The notes below the pieces were generated by a model. It saw only the letters and a program-made list of their open reading frames with translations. It was not told the DNA's origin and did not search any database. A program made the position numbers and the translations under genes. Below are positions 23,964 to 34,337 of a DNA stretch of 38,747 nt, in pieces (within the stretch, counting starts at the first letter, position 1; each line of letters begins with the position of its first letter). Source of the DNA: Utricularia gibba (Eukaryota > Streptophyta > Magnoliopsida > Lamiales > Lentibulariaceae); contig NEEC01000167.1 of assembly GCA_002189035.1 (NCBI GenBank), forward strand, positions 1 to 38,747, in the 5' to 3' direction.

Positions 23964-23971
23964 ATTTGCAT
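23964..23971 (-). other. Octamer motif ATGCAAAT (one per monomer)
   Basis: ATTTGCAT on the plus strand is the exact complement of the octamer ATGCAAAT bound by POU-domain factors. It overlaps the palindrome ATCGAT at 23960-23965. It is present in both A and B at offset about 55-56 and survives in several damaged units, for example 20944 and 23026. Binding is inferred from the motif only. Confidence 0.45.
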
Positions 23972-24001
23972 CCTTTTGTCCTCATGAGCCATAAAGAATC
24001 G

Positions 24002-24009
24002 CGGGCCCG
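24002..24009. other. B-specific palindrome CGGGCCCG
   Basis: Eight-base perfect palindrome in half 1 of B, replaced in A by GGGGTCAAGG. Several copies are one or two bases shorter (CGGCCCGG at 6330, 12928, 28784, 33505, 35903 and 37708; CGGCCGG at 5433 and 31667), and it is absent at about 34126, 35304 and 37120. Confidence 0.7.
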
Positions 24010-24536
24010 GACCAAGTTCCTAGCGAGACTGGCCGCCACAAAACGAGAAGCTGTTCCTTGAAAAACCATGTAGGCAACACCGAAAACCGAACGTTAATAA
24101 ATACATCACTTTCTTTGCCGGGCTACAACTTACTTTGGGCCAAGGCCTAAGCTGATCTTTTTCCGGTTCCAAGTGCACCCAAAGACCGCCTTCTCAAGTA
24201 TAAAGTAAGTTGTTGAAAAAATCATGTGGGGTGCACGTGACATCATAATTTAAACAAATGATCATTTTTTTTAATCGATTTGCATCCAGTTGACCTCATG
24301 AGCCATACAGAATCGGGGTCAAGGACCAAGTTCCCAGCGAGACTGGCCGCCACAAAACGAGAAGCGGTTCCTTGAAAAACCATGTAGGCAGCCCCCGAAA
24401 ACCGAACGATAATAAATACATCACTTTATTTGCCGGACTACAACTAACTCTCGGTGCAAGCCAAACCTTACCTTTGTCCCGTTCCAGGTGCACCCAAAGA
24501 CCGCCTCTCAAGTATAAAGTAAGTTGTTGAAAAAAT

Positions 24537-25130
24537 CATGTGGGTGCACGTGATATCGCAATTTAAACAAATGCAACATTGTATTCATCGATTTGCATCC
24601 TTTTGTCCTCATGAGCCATAAAGAATCGCGGGCCCGGACCAAGTTCCTAGCGAGACTGGCCGCCACAAAACGAGAAGCTGTTCCTTGAAAAACCATGTAG
24701 GCAACACCGAAAACCGAACGTGGGCCATAAATACATCTCACAACGTTTGCCGGGCTACAACTTTTTGGGCCAAGGCCTAAGCTGACGTTTCCGGTTCCAA
24801 GTGCAACCCATCATTTTTTTAATCGATTTGCATCCAGTTGACCTCATGAGCCATACAGAATCGGGGTCAAGGACCAAGTTCATCCAGCGAGACTGGCCGT
24901 TCCACAAAACGAGAAGCGGTTCCTTGAAAAACCATGTAGGCAGCCCCGAAAACCGAACGATAATAAATACATCACTTTATTTGCCGGACTACAACTAACT
25001 CTCGGTGCAAGCCAAACCTTACCTTTGTCCCGTTCCAGGTGCACCCAAAGACCGCCTGCTCAGTATAAAGTAAGTTGTTGGTGCACCCAAAGACCGCCTG
25101 CTCAAGTATAAAGTAAGTTGTTGAAAAAAT
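24537..25130 (+). repeat. B with altered second half fused to a headless A
   Basis: The B at 24537 is normal up to CCGAACG (24720), then reads TGGGCCATAAATACATCTCA and CAACGTTTGCCGGG, a local rearrangement. Its tail stops at AAGTGCAACC and joins directly to an A body at CATCATTTTTTTAATCG (24809). The tail end, the TATAAAG segment and the A head with its E-box are absent. The A also has small insertions (AAGTTCATCCAGCG, GGCCGTTCCACAAAAC). Confidence 0.83.
25038..25122 (+). repeat. 42-bp tandem duplication in the A tail
   Basis: GGTGCACCCAAAGACCGCC through TAAGTTGTT occurs twice in immediate succession, at 25038-25079 and 25080-25122. The only difference is CAGTATAAAG versus CAAGTATAAAG. It is a sub-monomer duplication of the boundary segment without the following GAAAAAATCATG. 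Confidence 0.92.
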
Positions 25131-26029
25131 CATGTGGGGTGCACGTGATATCGCAATTTAAACAAATGCAACATCATCGATTTGCATCCTTTTGTCCTCA
25201 TGAGCCATAAAGAATCGCGGGCCCGGACCAAGTTCCTAGCGAGACTGGCCGCCACAAAACGAGAAGCTGTTCCTTGAAAAACCATGTAGGCAACACCGAA
25301 AACCGAACGTTAATAAATACATCACTTTCTTTGCCGGGCTACAACTTACTTTGGGCCAAGGCCTAAGCTGACCTTTTTCCGGTTCCAAGTGCCCCAAGAC
25401 CGCCTTCTCAAGTATAAAGTAAGTTGTTGAAAAAATCATGTGGGGTGCACGTGACATCATAATTTAAACAAATGCATCATTTTTTTTAATCGATTTGCAT
25501 CCAGTTGACCTCATGAGCCATACAGAATCGGGGTCAAGGACCAAGTTCCCAGCGAGACTGGCCGCCACAAAACGAGAAGCGGTTCCTTGAAAAACCATGT
25601 AGGCAGCCCCCGAAAACCGAACGATAATAAATACATCACTTTATTTGCCGGACTACAACTAACTCTCGGTGCAAGCCAAACCTTACCTTTGTCCCGTTCC
25701 AGGTGCACCCAAAGACCGCCTGCTCAAGTATAAAGTAAGTTGTTGAAAAAATCATGTGGGGTGCACGTGATATCGCAATTTAAACAAATGCAACATTGTA
25801 TTCATCGATTTGCATCCTTTTGTCCTCATGAGCCATAAAGAATCGCGGGCCCGGACCAAGTTCCTAGCGAGACTGGCCGCCACAAAACGAGAAGCTGTTC
25901 CTTGAAAAACCATGTAGGCAACACCGAAAACCGAACGTTAATAAATACATCACTTTCTTTGCCGGGCTACAACTTACTTTGGGCCAAGGCCTAAGCTTTT
26001 TTCCGGTTCCAAGTGCACCCAAAGTGGAT
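25131..26029 (+). repeat. Regular B-A-B stretch with truncated last tail
   Basis: B 25131, A 25437 (a2), B 25753. The last B is cut to 277 bp. Its tail ends GTGCACCCAAAGTGGATCAT and joins the next A head, losing CCGCC through TTGAAAAA. Confidence 0.9.
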
Positions 26030-26637
26030 CATGTGGGGTGCACGTGACATTAATTTAAACAAATCATGATTTGCATCCAGTTGACCTCATGAGCCATACA
26101 GAATCGGGGTCAAGGACCAAGTTCCCAGCGAGACTGGCCGCCACAAAACGAGAAGCGGTTCCTTGAAAAACCATGTAGGCAGCCCCCGAAAACCGAACGA
26201 TAATAAATACATCACTTTATTTGCCGGACTACAACTAACTCTCGGTGCAAGCCAAACCTTACCTTTGTCCCGTTCCAGGTGCACCCAAAGACCGCCTCCT
26301 CAAGTATAAAGTAAGTTGTTGAAAAAATCATGTGGGGTGCACGTGATATCGCAATTTAAACAAATGCAACATTGTATTCATCGATTTGCATCCTTTTGTC
26401 CTCATGAGCCATAAAGAATCGCGGGCCCGGACCAAGTTCCTAGCGAGACTGGCCGCCACAAAACGAGAAGCTGTTCCTTGAAAAACCATGTAGGCAACAC
26501 CGAAAACCGAACGTTAATAAATACATCACTTTCTTTGCCGGGCTACAACTTACTTTGGGCCAAGGCCTAAGCTGACTTTTTCCGTTCCAAGTGCACCCAA
26601 AGACCGCCTTCTCATATAAAGTAAGTTGTTAAAAAAT
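26030..26637 (+). repeat. A with shortened head region, then intact B
   Basis: The A at 26030 has an intact CATGTGGGGTGCACGTGACA. It then compresses TAATTTAAACAAATCATG onto ATTTGCATCC, losing the T tract and ATCGAT. The rest is full-length, ending with the long CTCGGTGCAAGCC tail. The B at 26329 (309 bp) is normal. Confidence 0.88.
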
Positions 26638-27436
26638 CATGTGGGGTGCACGTGACATCATAATTTAAACAAATGGATCATTTTTTTTAATCGATTTGCA
26701 TCCAGTTGACCTCATGAGCCATACAGAATCGGGGTCAAGGACCAAGTTCCCAGCGAGACTGGCCGCCACAAAACGAGAAGCGGTTCCTTGAAAAACCATG
26801 TAGGCAGCCCCCGAAAACCGAACGATAATAAATACATCACTTTATTTGCCGGACTACAACTAACTCTCGGTGCAAGCCAAACCTGTTCCAAGCACCAAGA
26901 CCGCCTTACATGTGGGGTGCACGTGACATATCAAATGCAATTTAAACCGTTTGCCCTTTTGTCCTCATGGTATAAGAATCACCAAGTTCCTAGCGAGACT
27001 GGCCGCCACAAAACGAGAAGCTGTTCCTTGAAAAACCATGTAGGCAACACCGAAAACCGAACGTTAATAAATACATCACTTTCTTTGCCGGGCTACAACT
27101 TTGGGCCAAGGCCTAAGCTGATCTTTTTCCGGTTCCAAGTGCCCCAAGACCGTCTCTCATGTATAAAGTAAGTTGTTAAAAAATCATGTGGGGTGCACGT
27201 GATAATCGCAATTTTAAACAAATCATGCCATACAGAATTCAAGGACCAAGTTCCCAGCGAGACTGGCCGCCACAAAACGAGAAGCGGTTCCTTGAAAAAC
27301 CATGTAGGCAGCCCCCGAAAACCGAACGATAATAAATACATCACTTTATTTGCCGGACTGGCAAGCCAAACCTTGTCCCGTTCCAGGTGCACCCAAAGAC
27401 CGCCTGCTCAAGTATAAAGTAAGTTGTTGAAAAAAT
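26638..27436 (+). repeat. Damaged A-B-A trio, including a B-headed A
   Basis: The A at 26638 (271 bp, a3) ends with a cut tail (CCAAACCTGTTCCAAGCACC). The B at 26909 has an altered head (CACGTGACATATCAAATGC, AATTTAAACCGTTTGCCC) and lacks the octamer before a normal body. The unit at 27185 (252 bp) starts with a B-like head (CACGTGATAATCGCAATTTT) and passes at about 27226 into A body (CCATACAGAATTCAAGGACC). It is a B/A hybrid with about 60 bp missing. Open frames crossing this patch, such as plus-strand 26788-27171, are rearranged repeat and not genes. Confidence 0.83.
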
Positions 27437-28939
27437 CATGTGGGGTGCACGTGATATCGCAATTTAAACAAATGCAACATTGTATTCATCGATTTGCATC
27501 CTTTTGTCCTCATGAGCCATAAAGAATCGCGGGCCCGGACCAAGTTCCTAGCGAGACTGGCCGCCACAAAACGAGAAGCTGTTCCTTGAAAAACCATGTA
27601 GGCAACACCGAAAACCGAACGTTAATAAATACATCACTTTCTTTGCCGGGCTACAACTTACTTTGGGCCAAGGCCTAAGCTGACCTTTTTCCGGTTCCAA
27701 GTGCACCCAAAGACCGCCTCTCATGTATAAAGTAAGTTGTTTAAAAAATCATGTGGGGTGCACGTGACATCATAATTTAAACAAATGATCATTTTTTTTA
27801 ATCGATTTGCATCCAGTTGACCTCATGAGCCATACAGAATCGGGGTCAAGGACCAAGTTCCCAGCGAGACTGGCCGCCACAAACGAGAAGCGGTTCCTTG
27901 AAAAACCATGTAGGCAGCCCCCGAAAACCGAACGATAATAAATACATCACTTTATTTGCCGGACTACAACTAACTCTCGGTGCAAGCCAAACCTTACCTT
28001 TGTCCCGTTCCAGGTGCACCCAAAGACCGCCTGCTCAAGTATAAAGTAAGTTGTTGAAAAAATCATGTGGGGTGCACGTGATATCGCAATTTAAACAAAT
28101 GCAACATTGTATTCATCGATTTGCATCCTTTTGTCCTCATGAGCCATAAAGAATCGCGGGCCCGGACCAAGTTCCTAGCGAGACTGGCCGCCACAAAACG
28201 AGAAGCTGTTCCTTGAAAAACCATGTAGGCAACACCGAAAACCGAACGTTAATAAATACATCACTTTCTTTGCCGGGCTACAACTTACTTTGGGCCAAGG
28301 CCTAAGCTGACCTTTTTCCGGTTCCAAGTGCCCCCAAGACCGCCTCCTCATGTATAAAGTATGTTGTTAAAAAAATCATGTGGGGTGCACGTGACATCGT
28401 AATTTAAACAAATGCATCATTTTTTTTAATCGATTTGCATCCAGTTGACCTCATGAGCCATACAGAATCGGGGTCAAGGACCAAGTTCCCAGCGAGACTG
28501 GCCGCCACAAAACGAGAAGCGGTTCCTTGAAAAACCATGTAGGCAGCCCCCGAAAACCGAACGATAATAAATACATCACTTTATTTGCCGGACTACAACT
28601 AACTCAAGGGCAAGCCAAACCTTACCTTTGTCCGTTCCAGTGCACCCAAAGACCGCCTCCTCAAGTATAAAGTAAGTTGTTGAAAAAATCATGTGGGGTG
28701 CACGTGATATCGCAATTTAAACAAATGCAACATTGTATTCATCGATTTGCATCCTTTTGTCCTCATGAGCCATAAAGAATCGCGGCCCGGACCAAGTTCC
28801 TAGCGAGACTGGCCGCCACAAAACGAGAAGCTGTTCCTTGAAAAACCATGTAGGCAACACCGAAAACCGAACGTTAATAAATACATCACTTTCTTTGCCG
28901 GGCTACAACTTACTTTGGGCCAAGGCCTAAGCTGACCTT
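27437..28939 (+). repeat. Regular B-A-B-A-B stretch
   Basis: B 27437, A 27750 (AAATGATC, a3-like), B 28064, A 28377 (a1), B 28690. The a1 haplotype reappears here for the first time since 14388. Confidence 0.92.
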
Positions 28940-29079
28940 TTCATCCGGATTCCAAGATGCAAGACCAATAGAGCCACGCCGTTCCTGGCCATGTAATCGA
29001 TAATAAATGAGCCATACAGGTTCAAGTTCCCAGAGACCCAAGACCGCCTCTCAAGTATAAAGTAAGTTGTTGAAAAAAT
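28940..29079 (+). repeat. Scrambled remnant in place of an A monomer
   Basis: Between two B units (28690 and 29080), where an A of about 310 bp is expected, there are about 140 bp of shuffled fragments. They are TTTTCATCCGGATTCCAAG, ATGCAAGACCAATAGAGCC, ACGCCGTTCCTGGCCATG, TAATCGATAATAAATGAGCC, ATACAGGTTCAAGTTCCCAG and then a normal CCAAGACCGCC tail. Most pieces resemble A words. CCAATAGAGCCACGCC has no clear match elsewhere in the window and is the longest apparently non-satellite patch. Confidence 0.75.
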
Positions 29080-29722
29080 CATGTGGGGTGCACGTGATAT
29101 CGCAATTTAAACAAATGCAACATTGTATTCATCGATTTGCATCCTTTTGTCCTCATGAGCCATAAAGAATCGCGGGCCCGGACCAAGTTCCTAGCGAGAC
29201 TGGCCGCCACAAAACGAGAAGCTGTTCCTTGAAAAACCATGTAGGCAACACCGAAACCGAACGTTAATAAATACATCTTTCTTTGCCGGGCTACAACTTA
29301 CTTTGGGCCAAGGCCTAAGCTGACTTTTTCCGGTTCCAAGTGCACCCAAAGACCGCCTTCCTTGTATAAAGTAAGTTGTTGAAAAAATCATGTGGGTGCA
29401 CGTGACATCATAATTTAAACAAATGATCATTTTTTTTAATCGATTTGCATCCAGTTGACCTCATGAGCCATACAGAATCGGGTCAAGGACCAAGTTCCCA
29501 GCGAGACTGGCCGCCACAAAACGAGAAGCGGTTCCTTGAAAAACCATGTAGGCAGCCCCCGAAAACCGAACGATAATAAATACATCACTTTATTTGCCGG
29601 ACTACAACTAACTCTATCGGTGCAAGCCGCCTCCTCAAACGCTTACGCTTTGTCCCGTTCATCAGCGTGCACCCACAAGACCGCCTGCATCAAGTATTAA
29701 AGTAAGTTTGTTGAAGAATAAT
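29080..29722 (+). repeat. B and an insertion-rich A (334 bp)
   Basis: B 29080 (309 bp) and A 29389. The A tail and the following boundary (about 29615-29755) carry many small insertions. Examples are CTCTATCGG, GCCGCCTCCTCAAACGC, CGTTCATCAGCGTGCACCC, CCTGCATCAAG, GTATTAAAG, AAGTTTGTTG and GAAGAATAATCATG. No other part of the window shows this excess of one- to three-base insertions. Confidence 0.87.
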
Positions 29723-32700
29723 CATGTGGGGGTGCACGTGACTATAACGCAATTTAAACAAATGCAACATTGTATTCATCGATTTGCATCCTTTTGTCCT
29801 CATGAGCCATAAAGAATCGCGGGCCCGGACCAAGTTCCTAGCGAGACTGGCCGCCACAAAACGAGAAGCTGTTCCTTGAAAAACCATGTAGGCAACACCG
29901 AAAACCGAACGTTAATAAATACATCACTTTCTTTGCCGGGCTACAACTTACTTTGGGCCAAGGCCTAAGCTGATCTTTTCCGGTTCCAAGTGCACCCAAG
30001 ACCGCCTCAATAAAAGTAAGTTGTTGAAAAAATCATGTGGGGTGCACGTGACATCATAATTTAAACAAATGGATCATTTTTTTTAATCGATTTGCATCCA
30101 GTTGACCTCATGAGCCATACAGAATCGGGGTCAAGGACCAAGTTCCCAGCGAGACTGGCCGCCACAAAACGAGAAGCGGTTCCTTGAAAAACCATGTAGG
30201 CAGCCCCCGAAAACCGAACGATAATAAATACATCACTTTAGACTACAACTAACTCTTGCAAGCCAAAACCTTTTCCCGTTCCAGGTGCACCCAAAGACCG
30301 CCTGCTCAAGTATAAAGTAAGTTGTTGAAAAAATCATGTGGGGTGCACGTGATATCGCAATTTAAACAAATGCAACATTGTATTCATCGATTTGCATCCT
30401 TTTGTCCTCATGAGCCATAAAGATCGCGGGCCCGGACCAAGTTCCTAGCGAGACTGGCCGCCACAAAACGAGAAGCTGTTCTTGAAAAACCATGTAGGCA
30501 ACACCGAAAACCGAACGTTAATAAATACATCACTTTCTTTGCCGGGCTACAACTTACTTTTGGGCCAAGGCCTAAGCTGACTTTTTTCCGGTTCCAAGTG
30601 CCCCAAAGACCGCCTCCTCATGTATAAAGTATGTTGTTAAAAAAATCATGTGGGGTGCACGTGACATCGTAATTTAAACAAATGCATCATTTTTTTTAAT
30701 CGATTTGCATCCAGTTGACCTCATGAGCCATACAGAATCGGGGTCAAGGACCAAGTTCCAGCGAGACTGGCCGCCACAAAACGAGAAGCGGTTCCTTGAA
30801 AAACCATGTAGGCAGCCCCGAAAACGAACGATAATAAATATCACTTTATTTGCCGGACTACAACTAACTCTCGTGCAAGCCAAACCTTACCTTTGTCCCG
30901 TTCCAGGTGCACCCAAAGACGCCTGCTCAAGTATAAAGTAAGTTGTTGAAAAAATCATGTGGGGTGCACGTGATATCGCAATTTAAACAAATGCAACATT
31001 GTATTCATCGATTTGCATCCTTTTGTCCTCATGAGCCATAAAGAATCGCGGGCCCGGACCAAGTTCCTAGCGAGACTGGCCGCCACAAAACGAGAAGCTG
31101 TTCCTTGAAAAACCATGTAGGCAACACCGAAAACCGAACGTTAATAAATACATCACTTTCTTTGCCGGGCTACAACTTACTTTGGGCCAAGGCCTAAGCT
31201 GATCTTTTTCCGGTTCCAAGTGCAAGCCTTCTCATGTATAAAGTAAGTTGTTGAAAAAATCATGTGGGGTGCACGTGACATCATAATTTAAACAATGCAT
31301 CATTTTTTTTAATCGATTTGCATCCAGTTGACCTCATGAGCCATACAGAATCGGGGTCAAGGACCAAGTTCCCAGCGAGACTGGCCGCCACAAAACGAGA
31401 AGCGGTTCCTTGAAAAACCATGTAGGCAGCCCCGAAAACCGAACGATAATAAATACATCACTTTATTTGCCGGACTACAACTAACTCTCGGTGCAAGCCA
31501 AACCTTACCTTTGTCCCGTTCCAGGTGCACCCAAAGACCGCCTCTCAAGTATAAAGTAAGTTGTTGAAAAAATCATGTGGGGTGCACGTGATATCGCAAT
31601 TTAAACAAATGCAACATTGTATTCATCGATTTGCATCCTTTTGTCCTCATGAGCCATAAAGAATCGCGGCCGGACCAAGTTCCTAGCGAGACTGGCCGCC
31701 ACAAAACGAGAAGCTGTTCCTTGAAAAACCATGTAGGCAACACCGAAAACCGAACGTTAATAAATACATCACTTTCTTTGCCGGGCTACAACTTACTTTG
31801 GGCCAAGGCCTAAGCTGACCTTTTTCCGGTTCCAAGTGCCCCCAAGACCGCCTCCTCATGTATAAAGTAAGTTGTTAAAAAAATCATGTGGGGTGCACGT
31901 GACATCATAATTTAAACAAATGCATCATTTTTTTTAATCGATTTGCATCCAGTTGACCTCATGAGCCATACAGAATCGGGGTCAAGGACCAAGTTCCCAG
32001 CGAGACTGGCCGCCACAAAACGAGAAGCGGTTCCTTGAAAAACCATGTAGGCAGCCCCCGAAAACCGAACGATAATAAATACATCACTTTATTTGCCGGA
32101 CTACAACTACCAAGCCAAAGTTCCAAAAAGACCTCAAGTATAAAGTAAGTTGTTGAAAAAATCATGTGGGTGCACGTGATATCGCAATTTAAACAAATGC
32201 AACATTGTATTCATCGATTTGCATCCTTTTGTCCTCATGAGCCATAAAGAATCGCGGGCCCGGACCAAGTTCCTAGCGAGACTGGCCGCCACAAAACGAG
32301 AAGCTGTTCCTTGAAAAACCATGTAGGCAGAAAACCGAACGTTAATAAATACATCACTTTCTTTGCCGGGCTACAACTTACTTTGGGCCAAGGCCTAAGC
32401 TGACCTTTTTCCGGTTCCAAGTGCCCCCCAAGACCGCCTCCTCATGTATAAAGTATGTTGTTAAAAAAATCATGTGGGGTGCACGTGACATCGTAATTTA
32501 AACAAATGCATCATTTTTTTTAATCGATTTGCATCCAGTTGACCTCATGAGCCATACAGAATCGGGGTCAAGGACCAAGTTCCCAGCGAGACTGGCCGCC
32601 ACAAAACGAGAAGCGGTTCCTTGAAAAACCATGTAGGCAGCCCCAAAACCGAACGATAATAAATACATCACTTTATTTGCCGGACTACAACTAACTCTCG

Positions 32701-34337
32701 GTGCAAGCCAAACCTTACCTTTGTCCCGTTCCAGGTGCACCCAAAGACCGCCTGCTCAAGTATAAAGTAAGTTGTTGAAAAAATCATGTGGGGTGCACGT
32801 GATATCGCAATTTAAACAAATGCAACATTGTATTCATCGATTTGCATCCTTTTGTCCTCATGAGCCATAAAGAATCGCGGGCCCGGACCAAGTTCCTAGC
32901 GAGACTGGCCGCCACAAAACGAGAAGCTGTTCCTTGAAAAACCATGTAGGCAACACCGAAAACCGAACGTTAATAAATACATCACTTTCTTTGCCGGGCT
33001 ACAACTTACTTTGGGCCAAGCCTAAGCTGATCTTTTTTCCGGTTCCAAGTGCACCCAAAGACCGCCTTCTCATGTATAAAGTAAGTTGTTGAAAAAATCA
33101 TGTGGGTGCACGTGACATCATAATTTAAACAAATGGATCATTTTTTTTAATCGATTTGCATCCAGTTGACCTCATGAGCCATACAGAATCGGGTCAAGGA
33201 CCAAGTTCCCAGCGAGACTGGCCGCCACAAAACGAGAAGCGGTTCCTTGAAAAACCATGTAGGCAGCCCCCGAAAACCGAACGATAATAATACATCACTT
33301 TATTTGCCGGACTACAACTAACTCTCGGTGCAAGCCAAACCTTACCTTTGTCCCGTTCCAGGTGCACCCAAAGACCGCCTGCTCAAGTATAAAGTAAGTT
33401 GTTGAAAAAATCATGTGGGGTGCACGTGATATCGCAATTTAAACAAATGCAACATTGTATTCATCGATTTGCATCCTTTTGTCCTCATGAGCCATAAAGA
33501 ATCGCGGCCCGGACCAAGTTCCTAGCGAGACTGGCCGCCACAAAACGAGAAGCTGTTCCTTGAAAAACCATGTAGGCAACACGAAAACCGAACGTTAATA
33601 AATACATCACTTTCTTTGCCGGGCTACAACTTACTTTGGGCCAAGGCCTAAGCTGATCTTTTTCCGGTTCCAAGTGCCCCCAAGACCGCCTCCTCATGTA
33701 TAAAGTAAGTTGTTAAAAATCATGTGGGGTGCACGTGACATCGTAATTTAAACAAATGCATCATTTTTTTTAATCGATTTGCATCCAGTTGACCTCATGA
33801 GCCATACAGAATCGGGGTCAAGGACCAAGTTCCCAGCGAGACTGGCCGCCACAAAGAGAAGCGGTTCCTTGAAAAACCATGTAGGCAGCCCCCGAAAACC
33901 GAACGATAATAAATACATCACTTTATTTGCCGGACTACAACTAACTCTCGGTGCAAGCCAAACCTTACCTTTGTCCCGTTCCAGGTGCACCCAAAGACCG
34001 CCTCTCAAGTATAAAGTAAGTTGTTGAAAAAATCATGTGGGGTGCACGTGATATCGCAATTTAAACAAATGCAACATTGTATTCATCGATTTGCATCCTT
34101 TGTCCTCATGAGCCATAAAGAATCGCAACCAAGTTCCTAGCGAGACTGGCCGCCACAAAACGAGAAGCTGTTCCTTGAAAAACCATGTAGGCAACACCGA
34201 AAACCGAACGTTAATAAATACATCACTTTCTTTGCCGGGCTACAACTTACTTTGGGCCAAGGCCTAAGCTGACCTTTTTCCGGTTCCAAGTGCCCCCAAG
34301 ACCGCCTCCTCATGTATAAGTATGTTGTTAAAAAAAT
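29723..34337 (+). repeat. Regular A-B block, right arm
   Basis: B starts: 29723, 30335, 30956, 31574, 32163, 32785, 33412, 34034. A starts: 30034 (a3), 30647 (a1), 31261 (a2), 31885 (a1-type boundary with CATCATAAT), 32471 (a1), 33099 (a3), 33721 (a1). The A at 31885 (278 bp) has a strongly cut tail (ACTACCAAGCCAAAGTTCC, AAAAAGACCTCAAG). Other units are 301-314 bp. Confidence 0.92.

Larger units (their letters stand above)
23909..24222 (+). repeat. Reference B monomer
   Basis: Full-length B, 314 bp. Half 1 (23909-24066) begins CATGTGGGGTGCACGTGATA. Half 2 (24067-24222) begins CATGTAGGCAACACCG. B-specific markers are GATATCGCAATTT, ACATTGTATTCATCGAT, CATCCTTTTGTCC, the 8-bp palindrome CGGGCCCG, GAAGCTGTTCC, CGAACGTTAATAA and TTTGGGCCAAGGCCTAAGC. 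The stretch from CCGGACCAAG to CCTAAGCTGA is nearly unchanged in almost every B copy of the window. Confidence 0.92.
23280..24536 (+). repeat. Regular block containing the clearest full-length monomers
   Basis: B 23280, A 23593 (316 bp), B 23909 (314 bp), A 24223 (314 bp). These contain the longest form of every segment, including the full A tail CTAACTCTCGGTGCAAGCC. They are used here as reference copies for the motif positions. Confidence 0.93.

Noticed and set aside
26788-27171. Longest open frame, 127 codons, plus strand
   Set aside because: It spans a truncated A, a damaged B head and a B body. Its length comes from the rearrangement that removed stops, not from a conserved gene.
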